From: an uncultured Labedella sp.
Lineage (GTDB): Bacteria; Actinomycetota; Actinomycetes; Actinomycetales; Microbacteriaceae
Direction of reading: 5' to 3'
Assembly: GCA_934636065.1 (NCBI GenBank)
Contig: CAKTZW010000180.1
Span: 1-5,192 of the forward strand
Length of the DNA: 5,192 nucleotides
The notes under the pieces are model-generated. The model had not been told where the DNA came from. It made no database searches and saw only the letters and a list, made by a program, of their open reading frames with translations. This document shows positions 1 through 3,987 of the stretch, one piece after another. Position 1 is the stretch's first letter. Every line of letters starts with the position of its first letter. The position numbers were made by a program, and so were the translations under genes.

Positions 1-137
1 CCGCGGATCTCGTCGTGATCGCGAGCGGCGGGAAGGGCCTCAGCGAGACGATCCTGCTCGGGAGCACAGCGCAGCGGGTCCAGCACTCGGCCCCATGCCC
101 CGTGCTCGTCTGCCGCCCGGTGACGCGCGCGCGGTAG
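1..137 (+). CDS. Universal stress protein (UspA family), C-terminal fragment
   Basis: The gene enters from the left edge; the first full codon is at position 3 and TAG at 135-137 ends it. The 44 visible residues begin ADLVVIASGGKG and end in PCPVLVCRPVTRAR. This is the last part of a Usp alpha/beta domain: the beta strand DLVVIAS, the nucleotide-binding loop, then the helix and final strand QHSAPCPVLVCRP. In ATP-binding Usp proteins the loop reads G-2x-G-9x-G-S/T. Here the second glycine, the nine-residue spacer and the closing GS are present (GKGLSETILLGS), but the first glycine is alanine (IASGG). Usp proteins are cytoplasmic, often dimeric, and linked to dormancy or stress; the exact role cannot be told from this piece. 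The N-terminus, the number of Usp domains and the promoter are outside the window. The next gene starts 76 bp downstream on the same strand with no obvious terminator between. Confidence 0.88.
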   Translation, partial: ADLVVIASGGKGLSETILLGSTAQRVQHSAPCPVLVCRPVTRAR

Positions 138-203
138 AGCCGCCGAGACCACCCGGGCGAGGACGATCGACGACGTCTTCGCCGCCCTCCGCGCCGGTGT
201 GTC

Positions 204-207
204 AGGA
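204..207 (+). promoter_or_regulatory. Ribosome binding site deciding the exonuclease start
   Basis: AGGA lies 6 nt before the ATG at 214. It supports that ATG over the in-frame GTG at 199, which would place this motif inside the coding sequence and add five residues (MSGSR) that no family motif needs. I saw no convincing -10/-35 pair in the 76 bp after the stress-protein gene, so the promoter is unassigned and read-through from upstream is possible. Confidence 0.55.
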
Positions 208-213
208 TCGCGT

Positions 214-1155
214 ATGACCGATCGCCTCATGCTGCTCGACACCGCGTCGTTGTACTTCCGCGCCTTCCACGGCGTCCCCGACTCGATCACGCGTTCCGAC
301 GGCACGCCGGTCAACGCCGTCCGGGGCCTCCTCGACATGATCGCGCGACTCATGACCGAGTTCGAGCCCACGCAGCTCGTCGCCTGCTGGGACGACGAGT
401 GGCGACCGTCGTGGCGGGTGGAGCTCATCCCGAGCTACAAGGCGCAGCGCCTCGAACGCACCACGCGCGACGGCCGTGACGTCGAGACGGTCCCGCCGGG
501 ACTGACGAAGCAGATCCCGTTGATCCGCGAGGTGCTCGGCCTCGCCGGGATCGCGGTCGTCGGGTACCCCGATCACGAGGCCGACGACGTCATCGGCACC
601 TATGCCCGCCGCGCGACGGTGCCCGTCGACGTCGTGACGGGGGACCGCGACCTGTTCCAGGTGGTCGACGACGAGCGCGCCGTGCGCGTGATCTACACCG
701 CTCGCGGCATGAAGAACCTCGAGGTGCTGACGGCGAAGGAGGTGGTCGCGAAGTACCGGGTGCTCCCCGAGCAGTACGCGGACTACGCGACGCTGCGCGG
801 GGACGCGTCGGACGGGCTGCCGGGCGTCGCCGGGATCGGGGAGAAGACGGCGGCCTCGCTCCTCGGCGAGCACGGGACCCTCGACGCGCTCGTCGAGGCG
901 GCCGAGTCGGACGACACCGGCCTGTCCGCGTCCGTGCGCTCGAAGCTCGCCGCGGCCGCCGACTACCTGCGCGTCGCGCCCACGGTCGTCCGCGTCGTGC
1001 CCGACCTCGACCTCCCGGACCCCGCCGACTCAGGGGCCGCCCTGCATCCGCTCGCCGATGACGCGCGTGCCGAGCTCGAGCGTCTCCGCGACGAGTGGAA
1101 CCTCGGCGGGTCCGTCACACGCCTGCTCGCCGCTCTCGACGCCCGAGCGGAGTAG
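214..1155 (+). CDS. Stand-alone 5'-3' exonuclease (Pol I N-domain / FEN-like)
   Basis: The 313-residue protein is a complete structure-specific 5' nuclease like the N-terminal domain of DNA polymerase I, but with no polymerase attached. Such enzymes cut 5' flaps and RNA primers using divalent metals. The PIN-like core covers about residues 1-180 and the H3TH DNA-binding part about 190-255. The acidic ligands can be matched by motif and spacing to those of Taq Pol I: D9 (LLDTASLYFRAF), D60 (CWDDEW), E122/D124/D125 (HEADDVIG), D144/D146 (TGDRDLF) and D197/D200 (GDASDGLPG). The helical-arch motif PSYKAQR (73-79) has the expected Tyr-Lys, and GLPGVAGIGEKTAASLL (201-217) is the helix-hairpin-helix. 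I therefore infer an active enzyme. Actinobacteria commonly carry such a paralogue beside full-length Pol I (for example Mycobacterium Rv2090), where it probably backs up Okazaki fragment and repair processing. The start is ATG at 214 with AGGA 6 nt upstream; TAG at 1153-1155. Confidence 0.95.
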   Translation: MTDRLMLLDTASLYFRAFHGVPDSITRSDGTPVNAVRGLLDMIARLMTEFEPTQLVACWDDEWRPSWRVELIPSYKAQRLERTTRDGRDVETVPPGLTKQIPLIREVLGLAGIAVVGYPDHEADDVIGTYARRATVPVDVVTGDRDLFQVVDDERAVRVIYTARGMKNLEVLTAKEVVAKYRVLPEQYADYATLRGDASDGLPGVAGIGEKTAASLLGEHGTLDALVEAAESDDTGLSASVRSKLAAAADYLRVAPTVVRVVPDLDLPDPADSGAALHPLADDARAELERLRDEWNLGGSVTRLLAALDARAE

Positions 1156-1189
1156 CGCCCGGCGTACCTCCCCTCCGCGAGGCGTGATG

Positions 1190-1208
1190 GAATGTGAGGG
1201 TCACCTAA
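1190..1208. promoter_or_regulatory. Possible DtxR/IdeR iron box before the siderophore-interacting gene
   Basis: Against the 19-bp DtxR/IdeR consensus TTAGGTTAGGCTAACCTAA, this site (GAATGTGAGGGTCACCTAA) matches 13 of 19 by my hand count. The right half (TCACCTAA) is nearly perfect and the left half is degenerate. It lies where a repressor would block transcription or initiation: it ends inside the Shine-Dalgarno sequence of the downstream gene. GAATGT at 1190-1195 could be a weak -10 (NANNNT form), putting the transcription start near 1202, but no -35 is visible. The downstream gene's family is commonly iron-regulated, which makes the match more believable. A 13/19 match may still be chance. 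Confidence 0.42.
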
Positions 1209-1212
1209 GGAG
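1207..1212 (+). promoter_or_regulatory. Shine-Dalgarno sequence of the siderophore-interacting gene
   Basis: AAGGAG lies 7 nt before the ATG at 1220 and fixes this as the start. The same frame is open upstream back to an ATG at 1058, but that would run through the end of the exonuclease gene. The first two bases also belong to the candidate iron box. Confidence 0.8.
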
Positions 1213-1219
1213 CGTGCCC

Positions 1220-2062
1220 ATGTCCTCCGTCGATGCGACGATCCCCGCCCGTCCTGCGCGTCCCGCCCGCCCGCAGATCACCCTCGAGGTGCTGCGACGC
1301 GAGCAGCTCAGCCCGCACCTCGTGCGCATCGTCGCCGGCGGGGAGCAGTTCGACCGCTTCGAGACGAACGACACGACCGACAAGTACGTCAAGATCTTCT
1401 TCGCGAAGCCCGAGCTCGGGCTCACACCGCCCTACGACGTCGCGGCGCTGCGGGAGACGCTCGATCCCGCGGATCTGCCCGTCACGCGGACCTACACGAT
1501 CCGTGCCGTCGACCCCGTGCTCCGCACGCTCTCGATCGACTTCGTCGTGCACGGAGACGAGGGGCTCGCGGGACCGTGGGCCGACGCGGCGCGCCCCGGC
1601 GACACGCTGACGTTCGCGGGGCCCGGTGGCGGGTACAGGCCCGATGCGGACGCCGACTGGCACCTCTTCGCGGTCGACCAGTCGGCGCTCCCGGCCACGG
1701 CCGCGGCACTCGAGGCGCTGCCCCCGACGGCCCGCGGGCTCGGCATCGTCCAGGTCCCGGACGCCTCGGAGGAGCTGCCGCTCGAGGCGCCGAGCGGCGT
1801 CGCGATCCGCTGGGTGCACGGCACGGAGCCCTCTCTCCTCGTCGACGCGGTCGCGGCGGTGCCGTGGCTCGACGGGCGCCCGCAGATCTTCGCGCACGGC
1901 GAGCGCGAGGCGATGAAGGGACTGCGCAACCTGTTCCGGGAGCGCGGGGTGCAGCGCGGCGAGCTGTCGCTGTCGGGGTACTGGGCGGTGGGCCGCACGG
2001 AGGACCGGTTCCAGGCGGAGAAGCGGGAGCCGATCGGCGTCATCGCGCCGGTCTCCGACTGA
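1220..2062 (+). CDS. Siderophore-interacting protein (SIP), FAD-dependent ferric reductase family
   Basis: The 280-residue protein has the usual length and layout of the SIP/ViuB family. These cytoplasmic flavoproteins reduce ferric iron in imported siderophores with NAD(P)H so the iron is released. After a short basic, proline-rich leader (ARPARPARP, 10-18) comes the FAD-binding barrel (about 19-140) with RTYTIR (90-95), the flavin-binding signature, then HGDEGLAGPWA (111-121) and GPGGGY (134-139). The C-terminal NAD(P)H part has LFAVDQSALPATAAALEALP (149-168), where the family usually has DETALPA, so Glu is replaced by Gln154. EREAMKGLRNLFRERG (228-243) and SGYWAVGRTED (252-262) close the domain. 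No siderophore transporter or biosynthesis gene is nearby, so the siderophore used cannot be told. A possible iron box upstream suggests repression under iron-rich conditions. TGA at 2060-2062; the next gene converges 17 bp away. Confidence 0.95.
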   Translation: MSSVDATIPARPARPARPQITLEVLRREQLSPHLVRIVAGGEQFDRFETNDTTDKYVKIFFAKPELGLTPPYDVAALRETLDPADLPVTRTYTIRAVDPVLRTLSIDFVVHGDEGLAGPWADAARPGDTLTFAGPGGGYRPDADADWHLFAVDQSALPATAAALEALPPTARGLGIVQVPDASEELPLEAPSGVAIRWVHGTEPSLLVDAVAAVPWLDGRPQIFAHGEREAMKGLRNLFRERGVQRGELSLSGYWAVGRTEDRFQAEKREPIGVIAPVSD

Positions 2063-2068
2063 GGCGCG

Positions 2069-2089
2069 CTTCGACAGGCTCAGCGACCG
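2069..2089. repeat. Short actinobacterial-type intergenic repeat at a convergent junction
   Basis: The + strand reads CTTCGACAGGCTCAGCGACC (one more G completes the unit); the other strand reads GGTCGCTGAGCCTGTCGAAG. From memory, sequences of this type are scattered in many copies between genes of Microbacterium-like actinobacteria, and their false translations (SLSLSK, AEPVEA) litter databases. Both false peptides can be read here in wrong frames. Only one copy is in this window, so its repeated nature is recalled, not observed. CGCT/AGCG (2067-2070 with 2082-2085) can form only a weak 4-bp stem with an 11-nt loop, so it is not a classic terminator. It spans the stop codon of the methyltransferase. 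Confidence 0.6.
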
Positions 2090-2736
2090 TGTGACCTGCG
2101 GCGCGCGAGCAGCGTCGCGTCGTGGACGTCGTGCGTGACACCGTCGCGGGTCGTCGTCCGGGGACGCTGCTCCGCCGCGAGGACCTCGAAGTCCTCGGGG
2201 AGGGCCGGCACGAGCTCCTCGGCGAGGAACATCGCCCGGCGGTGGCTGTCGGACAGCTGCGTGAACGCCGCGGATGGTGCGTGGCCCACGACGAGGAGGT
2301 GGCCGCCTGGCGCGACGGCACCGGCCAGCCGGCGGGTCACGTCGACCATGCCGCCGTCCGGCGGATGCAGGAAGTGCGTCGTCACGAGATCGTACGAGCG
2401 GGCACCGGCCGCGAAGGTCCGGGCGTCGACGCGCCACCAGTCGACCCGGTCGGCGACGCCCGCCTCCTCGGCGTGACGTGCGGCGCGGGCGAGGCCGTTC
2501 GCGCTGAAGTCGGCACCCGTCACCGTCCAGCCCTGTTGCGCGAGCCACACGACGTCGCCGCCCTCGCCGCAGCCGACGTCGAGGGCGGTGCCCGGCGTGA
2601 GCCGCGACGCCTCCGCGACGAGTTGGGCGTTCGGATTCCCGCTCCACACGGAGCTCTCACCGGAGTAGCGCTCCTCCCAGGCCGGGGGCTCGAACATCTC
2701 CGCCGTCGGCGTCGTGGGGGTGCGGTCGTGGGCCAT
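2080..2736 (-). CDS. Class I SAM-dependent methyltransferase, substrate unknown
   Basis: The 218-residue protein is a small Rossmann-fold methyltransferase. The N-terminal block has W20, Y24, W31 and N34-P-N36 in the pattern W...Y......W.G.PN, typical of this actinobacterial subfamily. Motif I is ALDVGCGEGGDVVWLAQQG (51-69), which binds S-adenosylmethionine; D76 (TGADFS) ends strand 2 where the ribose is held; VDA (103-105) lies near the adenine; SYDLVTTHFLH (114-124) is the motif II strand; and APGGHLLVVGH (142-152) is motif III. From memory, close relatives also occur fused to thioredoxin-reductase-like flavoproteins; this one stands alone. Nothing shows whether it acts on a small molecule, metalloid or macromolecule. 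The ATG at 2736 has no Shine-Dalgarno sequence but a -10 element 6 nt away, suggesting a leaderless message. Its last two residues (Gly-Arg) and TGA stop lie in the short repeat at 2069-2089, so the tail looks recently acquired. Confidence 0.9.
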   Translation of the reverse strand: MAHDRTPTTPTAEMFEPPAWEERYSGESSVWSGNPNAQLVAEASRLTPGTALDVGCGEGGDVVWLAQQGWTVTGADFSANGLARAARHAEEAGVADRVDWWRVDARTFAAGARSYDLVTTHFLHPPDGGMVDVTRRLAGAVAPGGHLLVVGHAPSAAFTQLSDSHRRAMFLAEELVPALPEDFEVLAAEQRPRTTTRDGVTHDVHDATLLARRRSHGR

Positions 2737-2760
2737 ACGGCGAGGCTAGGGCCCCGCCGT
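2737..2760. repeat. Inverted repeat over the methyltransferase promoter (possible operator)
   Basis: ACGGCG (2737-2742) and CGCCGT (2755-2760) are perfect 6-bp inverted arms separated by 12 bp. The -10 element TAGCCT lies inside the spacer and one arm abuts the ATG. This placement would suit a repressor site, but 6-bp arms in DNA this GC-rich can easily arise by chance and no regulator is identified. Confidence 0.25.
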
Positions 2761-2772
2761 TCCGGTGACCAA
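2743..2772 (-). promoter_or_regulatory. Predicted leaderless promoter of the methyltransferase gene
   Basis: On the minus strand TTGGTC (2767-2772) and TAGCCT (2743-2748) are separated by 18 bp. TAGCCT fits the actinobacterial TANNNT -10 pattern, and 6 nt separate it from the ATG, which puts the expected transcription start on the A of the start codon. The lack of a Shine-Dalgarno sequence fits this. The gene before the sugar dehydrogenase start has the same hexamer at the same distance. Confidence 0.5.
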
Positions 2773-2776
2773 GCCA

Positions 2777-2795
2777 CGTTGCCGCTCCGGCAACG
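2777..2795 (-). terminator. Perfect 8-bp hairpin after the sugar dehydrogenase (terminator or operator)
   Basis: CGTTGCCG (2777-2784) pairs perfectly with CGGCAACG (2788-2795) across a 3-nt loop. It starts 6 bp beyond the stop codon of the sugar dehydrogenase, the expected place for a terminator, but no run of U follows on the minus strand. U-poor terminators are accepted in high-GC actinobacteria. It also lies just upstream of the predicted -35 of the methyltransferase, so a dyad-binding regulator is the other reading. Confidence 0.5.
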
Positions 2796-2801
2796 CCCTC
2801 G

Positions 2802-3935
2802 TCAGACGATCGGGACGGCGAGGATGCGGTCGTCGCCGGGACGCGCGGCGCCACGTCCGTCGGTGTTGTTGGTGAGGAACCAGAGGTGGCCATCCGGCGC
2901 GAGCACGACGTCCCGCACTCTGCCGAATGCGCCGGCGAGCTCCGTGGTCGATCGAGACGGATCGGCGGTCGGGACCAGTCGCAACGACTCCCCGCGGAGA
3001 TTCGCGATCACGATCGTGCCGCCGACGATCGTGATGCCGCTCGGGCTCGCGTCGCCGGGGCTCCACTGCTGCACGGGATCCGTGAATTCGCCATCGCCCG
3101 CCGCCCCCTCGACCATCGGCCACCCGTGGTTCGCGCCCGGCTCGATGACGTTGAGCTCGTCCCAGGTGTCCTGCCCGAACTCGGTCGCGAACATCGTGCC
3201 GTCCTCCGTCCATGCGAGGCCCTGCACGTTGCGGTGCCCGAGGCTGTAGACCAGGGAGTCGGGGAAGGGGTTGTCCTCGGGAGCCTCGCCGTCCCGCGTC
3301 ATCCGGAGGATCTTCCCGCCGAGGGCGTCGGGATCCTGAGCGGAATCGCGGTTCCCGGCGTCACCGACCGACGCGTAGAGCAGACCGTCCGGACCGATCG
3401 CGAGCCGCCCGCCGTTGTGCGTTCGGCCGGCCGGGATCCCATCGACGAGGGTCGTCGGGGCGCCGAGCGAGAACGAACCGGGCTCGCCCGCCACAGGGTA
3501 GCGCTCGATCCGGTTACCGTCCGCCCCCGTCGAGTACACGAACAGGTCCGATCCGTCGACCGCGAGCCCCAGCAACCCGCCTTCGCCGCCGTGGACGACG
3601 CCCTCGATCGAGGCGACCTCGCGGAGGGAGCCGTCGGAGCCGAGCTCGACGATGCGGCCGGAGTCGCGTTCGCTCACGAGGGTCGTCCCGCGTACGAAGA
3701 CCACGGACCACGGCGCCTCGAGGCCCGAGGCGATCTCGCTCGGTTCTCCCGTGATCGAGGGGGCGGGCGCGGAGGCGCCCGGCGTCACCGCCGTCGTCTC
3801 CGGCGACGGTGACATCGGTTCAGCGACGCGGGTCCCGTCGCCGCAGGCGGTCAGCGCGGCGAGCAGCGACACTGACGCGACGGCGAGCCACGCCCGCGGA
3901 GGCGACGATGACGGGGAGGGGACGCCGGCGACCAT
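2802..3935 (-). CDS. PQQ-dependent sugar dehydrogenase family lipoprotein (glucose/sorbosone dehydrogenase)
   Basis: The 377-residue protein is a secreted, lipid-anchored beta-propeller of the soluble glucose/aldose dehydrogenase type, close in length to E. coli YliI. The family oxidises aldose sugars with PQQ and calcium and passes electrons outward. Residues 1-31 form a lipoprotein signal: one Arg (R14), hydrophobic WLAVASVSLLAAL, and lipobox LTAC with C31 as lipid site. A Pro/Ser/Thr/Ala-rich linker (about 37-65) spaces it from the membrane. The propeller starts at GLEAPWSVVFV (71-81). H173 in THNGGRLAIGPDG aligns with the catalytic base His144 of Acinetobacter glucose dehydrogenase, and R235 in LGHRNVQGLAW with its PQQ-contacting Arg228. 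GGEGGLLGLAV (116-126), PEDNPF (219-224), GANHGWP (267-273) and RDVVLAPDGHLWFLTNN (341-357) are further family blocks. Substrate and true PQQ use are unproven, since no PQQ synthesis genes are in view. The start is ATG at 3935 with a -10 at 6 nt and no clear Shine-Dalgarno sequence; TGA at 2804-2802. Confidence 0.93.
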   Translation of the reverse strand: MVAGVPSPSSSPPRAWLAVASVSLLAALTACGDGTRVAEPMSPSPETTAVTPGASAPAPSITGEPSEIASGLEAPWSVVFVRGTTLVSERDSGRIVELGSDGSLREVASIEGVVHGGEGGLLGLAVDGSDLFVYSTGADGNRIERYPVAGEPGSFSLGAPTTLVDGIPAGRTHNGGRLAIGPDGLLYASVGDAGNRDSAQDPDALGGKILRMTRDGEAPEDNPFPDSLVYSLGHRNVQGLAWTEDGTMFATEFGQDTWDELNVIEPGANHGWPMVEGAAGDGEFTDPVQQWSPGDASPSGITIVGGTIVIANLRGESLRLVPTADPSRSTTELAGAFGRVRDVVLAPDGHLWFLTNNTDGRGAARPGDDRILAVPIV

Positions 3936-3941
3936 GGCACC

Positions 3942-3947
3942 AGGCTA
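3942..3947 (-). promoter_or_regulatory. Predicted leaderless -10 element of the sugar dehydrogenase gene
   Basis: TAGCCT on the minus strand ends 6 nt before the ATG at 3935, so transcription would start at the A of the start codon. There is no good Shine-Dalgarno sequence in the 6 nt, in line with a leaderless message. No recognisable -35 is found 16-18 bp upstream. The 52-bp gap after the upstream regulator gene leaves room for this promoter. Confidence 0.45.
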
Positions 3948-3987
3948 CGTCGTGCGTCGCATATCCGGGCGGATCGGCGGCTGATGC

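Noticed and set aside
199..213. GTG at 199 as the exonuclease start
   Set aside because: AGGA at 204-207 is correctly spaced for the ATG at 214 and would lie inside the coding region if GTG were used.
202..873. Minus-strand open frame opposite the exonuclease
   Set aside because: The plus strand encodes every catalytic motif of the nuclease. The antisense product is Arg/Val/Asp-rich with no family resemblance.
1156..1185. CCTC-CGC-GAGG as a terminator after the exonuclease
   Set aside because: Only a 4-bp stem with no U tract; too weak to annotate.
1058..1219. Upstream ATG at 1058 in the SIP frame
   Set aside because: It lies inside the exonuclease gene; the extra 54 residues have no family resemblance, and AAGGAG is placed for the ATG at 1220.
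2063..2107. GCGCGC at 2064-2069 and 2101-2106 as a convergent terminator stem
   Set aside because: The loop would be 31 nt, the stem is self-complementary GC alternation, and the second arm lies inside the methyltransferase coding sequence.
1205..2647. Long minus-strand open frame (480 codons) across the SIP gene and the methyltransferase
   Set aside because: It is antisense to the whole SIP gene and out of frame with the methyltransferase. It contains SLSLSK, the typical false translation of the repeat at 2069-2089, and no domain.
2122..3249. Long plus-strand open frame (375 codons) opposite the methyltransferase and dehydrogenase
   Set aside because: It runs through two genes with conserved motifs on the minus strand and the gap between them. 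Its product is Arg-rich with no recognisable domain, as expected for an antisense shadow in high-GC DNA.
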